Below, piece after piece: positions 1-9,700 of a stretch of 64,000 bases of DNA. The translations under genes were made by a program, and so were the position numbers. A model generated the notes under the pieces. That model was given only the letters and a program-made list of their open reading frames with translations, had not been told where the DNA came from and did not search any database. Position 1 is the first letter of the stretch. Each line of letters begins with the position of its first letter. The stretch is from Acidobacteriota bacterium (lineage in GTDB: Bacteria; Acidobacteriota; Terriglobia; Acidiferrales; UBA7541), in assembly GCA_013289855.1 (NCBI GenBank), contig JABCZD010000016.1, forward strand, positions 1 to 64,000. Direction: 5' to 3'.

Positions 1-83
1 CACTTGATTGCATAACCATGTCGGCCCCTTCGACCCGAGTAGACTTTGGTTGACGACCAAGGCTCGGGAGGAAGGAGCCGGAC

Positions 84-993
84 ATGTACATCGTAGGTGT
101 AGATTATCACCCGAGCTTTCAGCACATTGCATTTTTAGATCAGGAAACCGGGGAATGCGGCGACCGGCGACTCGACCACAGTGATGGAGAAGCCGAGAAG
201 TTCTATCGGGAGTTGCGCCAGAAAGGCATCAGCATGCGCGTGGGGCTGGAGGCCACGGGATATTCACGCTGGTTCGAGCGGTTACTCGTAGAACTGGGGG
301 TCGAGGTGTGGATCGGCAATGCTGCGGAGATTAAAGCCAAGCGTGTCCGCAAACAAAAGACCGACCGCCAGGATGCCCAGCTGTTGCTGAAGTTGCTGGA
401 GGAAAATCGCTTTCCGCGCATCTGGGTAGCGAGTCCGGAGAATCGGGATGTGCGGCAGTTGCTCTGGCACCGGCATCGGCTGGTGCAGATGCGCACGCGG
501 ATCATGAATCAGCTGCAGGCGCTGGCGATGAACGAAGGCCAACGATGGAAGCACCGCTTGTGGAGCGCGGAAGGGCGAGCACTGCTGGAGAAGTTTCCGT
601 TGGCTCCCTGGGCCAGCCGGCGTCGGCAAGATTTACTGGAGTTGCTGGATCGGCTGACTCCCACGATTGACGAGCTCACGGCCGCCGTCGAGCAGGAAGC
701 CAAGAAATGGCCGGAAGCACTCCGGCTAATGACGCACCCTGGGGTCGGCCCTCTGACGGCGCTGGCCTTTGTGCTGATCATCGGAACACCGGGAAGATTC
801 CGTCGTGGCAAGCAGATCGGCAGCTACCTTGGGCTCATTCCCAGTGAGGACTCCAGCGGCGGACGGCAGCGCTTGGGACACGTCAGCAAGCAAGGCTGAG
901 ATCCTCTATTATGTAAATCGGAAACGGCGGGCAAAACACGACATGGTTGCCAAAAAATTCATTGAGCAAAGACCGGCAGACGAGCAGGCCTAG
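84..993 (+). pseudogene. IS110-family transposase, internally deleted
   Basis: The first 271 codons (84-899) encode an IS110-type transposase. The N-terminal DEDD/RuvC-like domain starts GVDYH, contains the family motif KTDRQDAQ near residues 91-98, and is followed by a helical region and the start of the transposase-20 domain (MTHPGVGPLTALAF, about residues 215-228). The frame stops right after HVSKQG, where intact relatives continue for roughly 60-100 more residues. The next frame, from about 890 to 993, reads AEILYYVNRKRRAKHDMVAKK, which resembles the very end of IS110 proteins. This suggests a frameshifting internal deletion at the SKQG/AEILYY junction that removed most of the catalytic C-terminal domain, so the copy is probably inactive. 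A strong AGGAAGGAG ribosome site precedes the ATG. The ends of the element are not recognisable. Confidence 0.8.
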
Positions 994-1008
994 GCAGGCC
1001 CTTTCTCT

Positions 1009-3801
1009 CTAATGGAGGGACGCACCGGGGAGAGCGGCATGCGGAGCGATCTGGTTTAACGATTGGCGAAGCAGAAATGGAGCATTTGGAAGCTTGCCAT
1101 TCCAATGTTTCCAGAGGTCGGTTCGCTGTGCTTCAAGGCGGTTAGCTTCCTGGGTCCGCCCGGTTCGACGGAGGAGGCCCGCAAGAGCGCTCCAAGTGCG
1201 TGAAAGACACGTGGCATCCCGCAGGTCGTTCTGCAGGTCCGGCCCCCACGCCATAATCTTGTCCAACAGCTGCCGATAGGCATCGCTGGCTTCAGCCACC
1301 TGGCCAGTTTCGGCATAGTCGTCAGCCTGAGCTCGCAGAGCATCGTAGGTGTCGCTCATAGGTTCGACTTTGTCGGCGGGGTATCGCTGAGCCGCGCGCA
1401 ACAGTTCAAAAACACGACCCAGGCGCTGCTTCGCATCGTTTTCGTGGCCGAGCCAGCGGAGCACGTACGACGAGCCCACCAGCAAATTAGCCTCATCCCG
1501 TCGCGTGCTGGCGTTGGGCTTGGCTTCTCGTATGCGCGCGAGGGAGTGATCGTAAGCTGCCAGGGCTTCCTCCGGATCCTTGTGCCGAAGAATGTTGCCC
1601 ATTTCCAATCCAAACACCGCGACGTTATGCCGACCCAGGTAATCGGCCGAATCCTTACTTGCGAGATCATCGGCAATGTCGAAGGCTTTTTGGAAATCGG
1701 CGAGCGCCTCGCGACTCCGGCCGAGGCTCGGTTCTGCATCCGCCCGGCCTAGGATCATGCCTTCCAGGTCGTATCCATTCGCCAGATTAATGCGAAGCGA
1801 TGCGTGTCCGCCTGCTGCTTCGGCTTGTTGGAAATCAATCGACTCATGCGCGGTCTTCAGAGCGCCATCTAAATCCCCGGACTGCCACCGCGCGGCTGCC
1901 AAATTGCCGAGGATCGCTCCGCGTAAGGCGTTCGCTTGAGATCCCGGTACGGGGATGTCCAAAGCTCGCTGGGAATAAAGGATTACCTTATCGAATTCTC
2001 TCCCGGCGTAATAGGCTTCCGCGACGTTTACGTAGAAGTACCTCATGCTATAGAGGTCGTGGACGGCAACCGGACTGGTACTCATGAACCGCTCAACCAG
2101 TGAAGCAGCATCGGCGGCATCCTTCAACTCTTCGGCTTTATCGCCCCGGGTGTCGGCCAAGTTCATGCGATCATGCGCGATAGTTGCAGCGATGAACAGC
2201 GCTCGTTGATTTTGCGGGTCCTTCGCAAGGATAGGATCTACAAATCTTGCCGCATTGTTTAGACTGGCTTCGGCTGCCGCGAATTGGCCCAAATTCGGAG
2301 AGGTTGGGTCCCCTTGCGCATGTGCCACACGTACGTACGCGTAGGCGATCTCGAGCGCAATGTCCTTGTCAACGGGAGCACCGCTACCGAGCGAATTTAG
2401 GTATTGCAGCGAATCGGTGACAATGCGCATTCTGACTTGCGTCGAGCCCGGCAAACCTCGAAGGTCGTTGTCCAGCGCAATGAACTTGTTGGACAGTTGG
2501 CGCACTTCCGCGAATCGGTGTTCCGCGATCCTTCGTTCACGATTGGCGACATAGAGTCCAGCCGAGAGGCTGCCAATCACGAGTGCGATGGCGGTGGCGG
2601 TTAATGCCACCACGGTGCGATTGCGGCGCAGAAATTTGGTTGCGCGGTACGCGAACGTGTCCGGCCGTGCACTAATGGGTTCGTGCTTCAGGTAGCGCCA
2701 GAGATCATCGGCCAGGGCCGTGGCCGAACCGTAGCGTTCTGCAGGATCCTTCTTCAGCGTCTTGCCAACAATCGTGTCCAAATCGCCGCGCAGCTGTCGC
2801 CGCAGTTTCTCCGGTGTCGAAGCCCGCATTTCGGCCAGCTCCTTGGCCTCAGGGAACGTGGTGGCATTAGATAGCTGCGGCGGCTCGCTATCGACAATGG
2901 CCTTAACCAGCTCAGCTGTGGAGTGCAGTCTTTGACCTGCGGGATGTTGTCCAGTCAGCAGAAGATACAGCAAGACTCCCAAAGCATAGACGTCCGTTGC
3001 TGTTGTGATCGCGCCTCCGGCCACTTGCTCAGGTGCCGCGAACTGAGGGGTCATGGCTCCTCTACCCTCGATTGTGAGTAGCGTCGCGCCGGGATTTGCG
3101 TCTTCCGCGAGCAGCTTCGCAATGCCAAAGTCCAGAAGCTTTACCTGACCGTCGCCTCGGACAAGTACGTTGGAAGGCTTGATGTCGCGGTGAACGATCA
3201 GATTGGCGTGCGCATGAGCCACCGCGCTGACCACGTCGAGAAAGAGACGGATGCGCGCCTCTACGTCGAGCCTGCGTGCGTCACAATATTGATCAATACG
3301 GTGACCGTCGACGTACTCAAGAACCAGATAAGGTTCCCCTCCTTGGGTCACGCCGGCATCCATGAGTTCCGCGATATGAGGATGGGTGAGCTGGCCGAGA
3401 ATCTTGCCCTCGCGTTTGAACCGCTCCGTGCTCACTCCGGAGGTCGTTGCAAATTGCAGAAATTTGAGTGCCACTTGGCGCTCGAATCGGCCATCGTTTC
3501 GCTCGGCTAACCACACACTACCCATCCCGCCAATGCCGATCTGCGAGATCAGGGAGTATGCCCCGATTTTCTGGTCTAGAAGGGGCACTCCACTCGCGAC
3601 CCGGACGGGCATGCGCTCTAGAAAATGCTCGTCTGCCAGCGCTCGGTGTTCTTCAAGGAGTTGTTGCAGGACTTCTGCGAGTTCCGGTTTCTCTAAACGG
3701 AACGACTGCAACCAGTCCAGACGCTCCCCCTCGGGCAAGGCCAGCGCATGGTCTAGGTAAGGGCTTATCTCCTGCCACTGTCCAGGACTCAGTGTGGACA
3801 T
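1009..3801 (-). CDS. Transmembrane Ser/Thr protein kinase with TPR-like sensor region
   Basis: A 930-residue Hanks-type kinase. It has an N-terminal helical segment (1-75), then the kinase domain (about 80-375) with glycine loop IGIGGMGSVW, invariant Lys113 in ALKFL, catalytic loop HRDIKPSN (Asp206) and DFG at 224-226, so it looks active. One membrane segment follows at about 396-418 (TVVALTATAIALVIG). The remaining 500 residues are helical and TPR-like and would lie outside the membrane as a sensor or scaffold. The start lies 6 bp after the stop of the ECF sigma gene, so the two are almost certainly co-transcribed and translationally close. In this arrangement, common in Acidobacteria and Planctomycetes, the kinase is thought to act on or with the sigma factor; the signal is unknown. 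Confidence 0.93.
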   Translation of the reverse strand: MSTLSPGQWQEISPYLDHALALPEGERLDWLQSFRLEKPELAEVLQQLLEEHRALADEHFLERMPVRVASGVPLLDQKIGAYSLISQIGIGGMGSVWLAERNDGRFERQVALKFLQFATTSGVSTERFKREGKILGQLTHPHIAELMDAGVTQGGEPYLVLEYVDGHRIDQYCDARRLDVEARIRLFLDVVSAVAHAHANLIVHRDIKPSNVLVRGDGQVKLLDFGIAKLLAEDANPGATLLTIEGRGAMTPQFAAPEQVAGGAITTATDVYALGVLLYLLLTGQHPAGQRLHSTAELVKAIVDSEPPQLSNATTFPEAKELAEMRASTPEKLRRQLRGDLDTIVGKTLKKDPAERYGSATALADDLWRYLKHEPISARPDTFAYRATKFLRRNRTVVALTATAIALVIGSLSAGLYVANRERRIAEHRFAEVRQLSNKFIALDNDLRGLPGSTQVRMRIVTDSLQYLNSLGSGAPVDKDIALEIAYAYVRVAHAQGDPTSPNLGQFAAAEASLNNAARFVDPILAKDPQNQRALFIAATIAHDRMNLADTRGDKAEELKDAADAASLVERFMSTSPVAVHDLYSMRYFYVNVAEAYYAGREFDKVILYSQRALDIPVPGSQANALRGAILGNLAAARWQSGDLDGALKTAHESIDFQQAEAAGGHASLRINLANGYDLEGMILGRADAEPSLGRSREALADFQKAFDIADDLASKDSADYLGRHNVAVFGLEMGNILRHKDPEEALAAYDHSLARIREAKPNASTRRDEANLLVGSSYVLRWLGHENDAKQRLGRVFELLRAAQRYPADKVEPMSDTYDALRAQADDYAETGQVAEASDAYRQLLDKIMAWGPDLQNDLRDATCLSRTWSALAGLLRRTGRTQEANRLEAQRTDLWKHWNGKLPNAPFLLRQSLNQIAPHAALPGASLH

Positions 3802-3807
3802 GATTTC

Positions 3808-4371
3808 TCAGATCTCCAAATTCGCCCGAACGCTATGGTGCAAATAGATGCGCGCTTTGTCCCATTGGCGCTGTACGGTCCGCTCTGAGACGCCTCTTAG
3901 GCTCGCGATTTCAGCAAAGGTCAGGCCGCAGAAGAATTTCAGGTCAACGAGTTCCGCCAAGGGTGGCTCGGTCTTGGCGAGCTCGTCCAGGGCTACGCTG
4001 ATCCGCTCCAGATCGTGTTCGACAGCCGTATGCGCGATTTCGGTCTCCAGAGAGGTAATCTCGAATTGGCCACCGCGTTTCTGGGCGTGGCGACTCCGGG
4101 CGTGGTCGATGATCAGTCCGCGCATCACATGCGCGGCATACCCCATGAAACTGGCGCGGTCGGGGAAGGAGGTGCCCTCTTTCGCTGCCATCTCGATGTA
4201 TGCCTGGTGCAGGAGCGTTGTAGCGCCAAGGCTTACTGGAATTCCCTGCCCCGCCAATTCACGCTTCGCCATCCGGTGCAACTCGGAGTAAAGGGCACTA
4301 AACAATGCATCAGCCGCCGATGCGTCGCCACGCTTGGCGGATTCGAAGAGTGAGGAAAGAGTCGACTGCAT
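3808..4371 (-). CDS. ECF-type RNA polymerase sigma factor (Ser/Thr-kinase-linked)
   Basis: A 187-residue sigma-70-family factor of the ECF type. Region 2 covers about residues 10-95 (ADALFSALYSELHRMAKREL, ATTLLHQAYIEMA, FMGYAAHVMRGLIIDHAR). Region 4 covers about 125-180, with the helix-turn-helix LTFAEIASLRGVSERTVQRQW. The ATG at 4371 (MQSTLSSLF) gives the usual family length; the frame stays open upstream to 4533, but that extension does not resemble sigma factors. No anti-sigma factor is adjacent. Instead the next gene is a transmembrane Ser/Thr kinase, which fits the group of ECF factors controlled by phosphorylation. It probably directs transcription of its own operon and unlinked targets (inference). 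Confidence 0.9.
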   Translation of the reverse strand: MQSTLSSLFESAKRGDASAADALFSALYSELHRMAKRELAGQGIPVSLGATTLLHQAYIEMAAKEGTSFPDRASFMGYAAHVMRGLIIDHARSRHAQKRGGQFEITSLETEIAHTAVEHDLERISVALDELAKTEPPLAELVDLKFFCGLTFAEIASLRGVSERTVQRQWDKARIYLHHSVRANLEI

Positions 4372-4850
4372 CTCCACGGCAATATCCCCGCTAGCACAAT
4401 TGTTGCTGGTCCCCGTCTTGGCAAAGGTAGCCAATTCTAGTGGAAAATCCGGCCCTGACAAGCGGGTTTTCTCAAGCCCGATAGGCACCCAACTGAGTCT
4501 ACTCCCGGCGGAGCGGCCGACATGGTTATTCAATCAAATGGAAATTGTTCGCGAGTATGGCCCGCTAGGGACGTGCAATCACCGGGTTTGATGAAATTTT
4601 TGGAAAGTGAGTAACCCATGCAGAATGGACAGCCGGACGGCGCATCCAAACACATCGAAAAAGTGTAATCGGCCGTGCCCTCTTTCCGTAAGCGCATATC
4701 TGCCGTTCACCGCTCCAATAAACCTTGCCGCCCCAGATGCGACAAATAGGACCGTGCCGCACCGGAAAATGAAAACGCGCGAAACGACTTCCAGTTTAGT
4801 AATCACTCCTCAATGCTTGGGGAAGATTTGGGAACCTGCTGGAGCGGCCT
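4372..4850. other. Intergenic region upstream of the sigma factor
   Basis: About 480 bp without a gene I can defend. It should hold the promoter of the sigma/kinase operon (minus strand). A minus-strand frame at 4579-4806 has a hydrophobic stretch (ASGAARFIGAVNGRYALTE) faintly like DoxX/MauE-type small membrane proteins, but it loses that character quickly. It may be the remnant of a decayed gene. The boundary with the broken receiver gene lies around 4920, so this stretch may be the scar of a deletion. Confidence 0.4.
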
Positions 4851-5237
4851 TTAAAGCGCAGCAGAATTGCAGATTATTGCTGACAGGCCCCATGTCGTAT
4901 TGAATCGTGCAGCAATTCTCGAAAACTCGAACGGCTTCGTGAGGTAGTCGTCGGCTCCGCGGTCGAGTCCAATGATGCGGTCTTCCACTGCATCGCGCGC
5001 CGTCAGCATCAGAATGGGCACGCGTTGCTCTGATTCCCGCAATCGGCGGCAAACCTCAAAACCGTCCGGCGCCGGAATCATCACGTCAAGAATAACTAAG
5101 TCGCAATCGTTGATCGCCGCAAGATACAGCGCCTCTTCACCGGTTGGAACCACGTCGACCGCATACGCTGCTTCGCGCAAGCCCTTCGCGACGAAGCGAG
5201 CTATGCCCGGATCATCTTCAACCAGTAGCACCCTCAT
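4851..5237 (-). pseudogene. Truncated OmpR-type response regulator (receiver domain only)
   Basis: Residues 1-106 are a clean CheY-like receiver of OmpR/PhoB type: MRVLLVEDD start with the acidic pair, phospho-acceptor Asp51 in VILDVMIP, Thr79/Ala80 region MLTARD, and conserved Lys101 in DYLTKPFEF. Right after FEFS (about position 4920) the similarity ends, and the frame continues with unrelated residues (RIAARFNTTWG) to a stop at 4851. The winged-helix DNA-binding domain that should follow is absent, and no histidine kinase is nearby. I read this as a gene cut by a deletion. A functional single-domain receiver is possible but less likely, because the end is abrupt and the tail is unlike receiver helix 5. 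Confidence 0.75.
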
Positions 5238-5360
5238 GGCAGCATCATAATGCCATTTGTGAGTTTAGGGACATCGCACAACGCCGTGTTTGTGGGTAAG
5301 AGCCCACTCGGATTGGGGAGTATTTTTCCGTTTTTATGCCGGTGACAAGGTTGCCGCAAC

Positions 5361-6617
5361 CTACGATGTCGGCGTAATTGGTTCCTGCAAAACCTTCACC
5401 AGCCAGGGAATAATCACCATCTTAAAGATGCGCGGATCCGGCCATACCTTTTTCTGGCGTCCCAGGTGACCACCCTGCGGATTGATCCACGCCTCTTTCG
5501 GAACGTCTCCCTTGTTCATCAGCAAATAGATGTCGGCGATGGGCACCTGCGTGTCCAGCACACCAGCCAGGACCAGCATTGGCGACATCGGTTTCCCAAG
5601 CAACCCCTGCTTCACGAGCGACATCTCTGGAAATATCGCCGCCAACTGGTCGACAGTCTTTACGTTATCGAAAATGGCCATCAGCGCGGGAACCTGGTCG
5701 AACAGATATTCCCGATTCCCGAGCAGTGAATTTTCCAAAAACTCTTTCTGAAAAAATCCGTCGGTTGGCGGTGATTGCGCGCTGCATCCGCGCAGCCGCG
5801 CATGCTCCACGATGGCCATCTTGGTAGCCCAATAAGCGCCCCAACTAACGCCGTGAATGGCCAGCCGGTTCTTATCGACCTCAGGTCGGCTCTGCGCATA
5901 ATCCAGCACCCGGGAAAGCATCCTGTCGGCGGTCAGGCTGGCCTTCACGGGTGCCTGCCCAGTGCCGGGACCATCGACGGCCAGATAACCAATACCAAAT
6001 TGCAAAATCGCGCCGAAACTTTCGGCCAAGTCCTCTTTACGACTGTCCAAACCGTTAACGGCGATTACCAACGGCACCGGGTCTTTGGCGTTTTTTGGAA
6101 GCCGGAGGTAGCCCACAATCTCACTGCCCTCGAAGGGAATGTGCACAACTTCCAGCGGAGGATCGTAGTAGCGCGCATGCGTCAAAAATGCGTCGATAGC
6201 TTTTTCGTAAGAGCGCTGCTTTCCAGGCGACGACGGGATGGGCCAGCGTCCGAAGGAGTAGAGGTGCCAGGCGCGTACGAAATCCGCATCAGCCTTGGCG
6301 GGATCACTCTTTTCCAGCGCCTTGCCTTCCGCCATATAACGGTCCGCGACGAACATAAATCCCGCGGCCCATTCATCTTTGTCTGTGCTGTGAATCTTGG
6401 TGAACGCTTCGCTTACGTCCTTGGGATCCAGCCCGATCAAGGGATACACGCCGTTTTCCGCGCGGCTCACCGCTTCGACCTTTATTTCGTCAAGCGTGCG
6501 CTCGCGTCGCTCCTGTGCGCGGGCGGGACGAACCATTAGCGCCCCTAACACGAACAGTAGTGAGGTAGCTGCGCCGCAAACGACAAAGCAACGACTGCTT
6601 GACTTGAATTGCCACAT
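5361..6617 (-). CDS. Secreted alpha/beta hydrolase (FrsA / pseudooxynicotine-hydrolase-like)
   Basis: A 418-residue protein with an N-terminal signal peptide (hydrophobic AATSLLFVLGALMV, cleavage likely after ARAQ near residue 35), a helical cap region (about 40-155) and an alpha/beta-hydrolase core. Catalytic candidates are Ser258 in the nucleophile elbow GVSWGAYW, Asp355 in AGVLDTQVP and His384 in QGGHLGR. The oxyanion-side motif VNGLDSRKE is also present. The layout resembles FrsA-like esterases and 2,6-dihydroxypseudooxynicotine hydrolase-type C-C hydrolases, but the substrate cannot be told. An AGGGGAT ribosome site precedes the ATG. It lies downstream of TonB-dependent receptor 1 on the same strand (138 bp gap), so it could process a ligand brought to the periplasm. 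Confidence 0.85.
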   Translation of the reverse strand: MWQFKSSSRCFVVCGAATSLLFVLGALMVRPARAQERRERTLDEIKVEAVSRAENGVYPLIGLDPKDVSEAFTKIHSTDKDEWAAGFMFVADRYMAEGKALEKSDPAKADADFVRAWHLYSFGRWPIPSSPGKQRSYEKAIDAFLTHARYYDPPLEVVHIPFEGSEIVGYLRLPKNAKDPVPLVIAVNGLDSRKEDLAESFGAILQFGIGYLAVDGPGTGQAPVKASLTADRMLSRVLDYAQSRPEVDKNRLAIHGVSWGAYWATKMAIVEHARLRGCSAQSPPTDGFFQKEFLENSLLGNREYLFDQVPALMAIFDNVKTVDQLAAIFPEMSLVKQGLLGKPMSPMLVLAGVLDTQVPIADIYLLMNKGDVPKEAWINPQGGHLGRQKKVWPDPRIFKMVIIPWLVKVLQEPITPTS

Positions 6618-6755
6618 TACGGATCCCCTGTGTTTTAATGTTTGGAAATTCCGGGCATCGCCACTCCTGACCGGAAAGTCTGACCGTAACTTCCCTTCAG
6701 GACTTCCACGATGCCCACAGAAATCAGCTCTGCACCATAACGCGCATCGCCGCCG

Positions 6756-9700
6756 CTAGAAAATAAACTTCAGGCCGAGCTGCATTGCCCGGTTGCCGCC
6801 GGAGCCAACCACTGGGTTGGAGGCCGCCACGTCTGCCGTGGCGCAGCTACAGCCGAACACGCCCGGCACAGATGGATCGTTATGGCCCCACCCGTTTTGT
6901 CCGCCGAACGGATTGGCGAAGTTTGGATGGTTGAAGAGATTGAAGAATTCCGCGCGAAATTGTATGTTAAGTCGCTCGCCGAGGCGGAAATTCTTCAGCG
7001 TTGAAAAATCCACGTTTCGGAAGCCAAAATCACGGAAGATATTGCGGCCCATGTTGCCAAAAGTTCCCAATGCGGGAGGCAGCATGATGGAGCCACCCTC
7101 GGCGTAGCAGCCAAACAGTCCCAAGGCAGCAGTGTTGCCGCCCGGTGTGCCGCCATCAAGCGCATTGGCTTTCGCCAGACAGGTCGAGTTGCTAGTGCCC
7201 GCGAAATAAGGTACACCGGTCGAGATGCCGGGCTGAAAGTCCGATGTCTTGCCAAAGAAATTCCACCGGTCAGTAAACTCGCCCGTTCCACTCACGTCAG
7301 TGCCCGCGTCAATCGGTCCCCAAGGTTGCGCGCCAAAAATGCTAACGATGGTGTTGAGCTGCCAGCCCTCCAGAAGCTGGCCGAAGCCCTTAATCCCCGG
7401 TACGGCATAGGTAAGAGAGAGCGTAAAGCGATTTCTTTGATCGAAATCGCTGCTGGCGTACTCCCGCGTGGGGGCCGCATTATTCTGCGGTAAGCCCAAG
7501 CCGGCACCGAAGTCCCAGTTGGCGCCAACATCGTCCATCGCGTGGGAAAACGTATAGCCCGCAAGGAAACTCAAACCGTGATAATCCCGCCCAGTGAGGG
7601 TGACCTGCAGTCCATCGTAATTCGACTTATAGATATTCCCCATCTGATAGATCTGGCCAAGATAGGGAAACTGGGCGTTAAAAGGTCGCGCTTGTTGTTC
7701 CGCACCCGGATCGGCGCCAGCACCACAAATTCCAGGATCATAGTTTGACGCGATGCAAGCGGCCCAGCCCGCGCCGATAGTCGGCTGGTTGATATCGTGA
7801 ATACCCACGAGCTTAGATCCATGGTTGCCAACGTAGGTGGTTTCGAGCGTAATTTTCGGATTGAACGCGTGTTGCAATCCAATGTTCCAAGCCGTTACGT
7901 AAGGCGTTTTGATGTTTTGCGTGATCCCGAGAATTGTGCATTGGTTTCCCGCGTTGCAAGTAATCGCCCCACTCGGAAAAATCGTAGTGCCAGCGGGAGC
8001 ATTCCAATCGAGTTGTGGTGGCGAAAAGTTCACCAGGCCGGTCGCGATGTTTCCATTTCCTGGCGTGACGCCGGCGGCTCCGGTAGGAATGGTCGCTAGA
8101 CCTAAGACATTGTTCAGCGCCAGGAACGATTCCCAGTTGACCGTTTCATAAATGATGCCGATACCTCCGCGTAGCACGGTCTTGCCGTTGCCGAACATAT
8201 CCCAGGCAAAGCCTGCGCGAGGCGCGAAGTTATACGGGTCTTTGTTGTAAGGTCCGCTGATGCCGTGGCCGACTTGCACCAGTCCGACGCTGGGATCGAA
8301 ATTTGCCAACTGGTTGTTGGCGTCCTTGATTACGGTGTTCAGTTCATAGCGCAAGCCGAAGTTGAAGGTGAGGTGACTGGTGATACGCCAGTCGTCTTGC
8401 ACAAAAAGAGCAAAACCTTCGTTATGAATGTTACGAGTTGGATCGCCAATCACCAGGCTGCCGTTCGCAGGCGCGCCCGCAAAGAAATCCTCCAGCGGAG
8501 AGGAACTAAGACCGTCATTGGTGAACGCCGTGCCGCCCAGAAACTTGAAGCGCCCACGGGCTCCGCCGTAAGCGGCACCCGAGAAGCTGTCGCGATGGAT
8601 CTCCCCACCGAACTTAAAAGCATTTTTGCCGACGGTGTGCGAAATATGATCCACAAACTGATAACGCTGATCCGGACCCTGAACTTTTGGCCAGTTGAAT
8701 CCGCCGATGCCGCCCAGTGGAAAACCAAAAAAACCAAGAACGTTAATACGTGGCAGCCCTCCGTACAGAGGATTGGTCACGCCAGTGTCAAGCCCGTAGC
8801 TTGAGGCGGGAACATCGTGATCGTTTGTAAATGTCGGCTGGTACAGGCGGTTGTAACCGAAGCGCGCCTCATTGACCCAGGTTGACCTTGGGGTCCACAC
8901 CCAATTCAATCCGGCTACTTGCGCACGCGTATGAATTTGCGTCAGCCATATGGTCTGCAACTGCCCTGCGTCTTGCACCGTACCGTTGTTGTTGCCATAG
9001 AAATACATCCCGCTAATCGTGTTGTTGGCGTTGAGCTGGTAATCGGCCTTCCCCACCGCGTTTTGCGAGGTGACGCTGTTCGGCAAAGCATAATTTACGA
9101 ACGTACTTCCCGCAGGATTCGTGCCGGGATTGAGCGGGATACCGCTACCGTTGCACGAAATCGGAGGACCAAGGGTACATCCTGCAATTTGCAGACTGGC
9201 TGCGCTCACGTCGTTGGGAATCTGCCCCGCCAAAAACGCAGCGTGCACGTCGGCTATGGCGTCAATCGCGCTATTCGCACAGTCTCCGCCGGCTGCCCCA
9301 GTGAAGGCGCAATTGACGCCGCCGTTCGCCGCCGTGGGAGTCGCGAGATCGACGGTTGCCGGAGTGGTAATTTGTTGCACGTTTCCGATGTTGTAATGCT
9401 GGCCTTCGTAAGCGCCGAAGAAAAATAACTTGTCTTTCTTGATCGGGCCGCCAGCCGAGGCGCCATATTGTTGTAGGTTCGTCGGAGCTTTCTCCGTGCC
9501 CACCGGATCGAAGTAATTGCGCGCATCAAAATCCGTCGTGCGGACAAATCCATACGCCGTGCCGTGTAGGGCATTGGTGCCGGACTTCAAGCCCACATTG
9601 ACCACGGTTCCCGGCTTCCAGCCGTATTCCGCTGGCGGATTCTGCACTACGTTAAATTCCAGAATCGCGTCGATGGGTAGAATGGTCGCGGAATCGCCGG

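Noticed and set aside
4579..4806. Possible DoxX/MauE-like small membrane protein (minus strand)
   Set aside because: Only one short hydrophobic patch fits, the frame loses similarity quickly and has no ribosome site. At most a remnant.
5775..6539. A 254-codon plus-strand frame inside the alpha/beta hydrolase
   Set aside because: Antisense shadow; the minus-strand protein has a complete catalytic triad and signal peptide.
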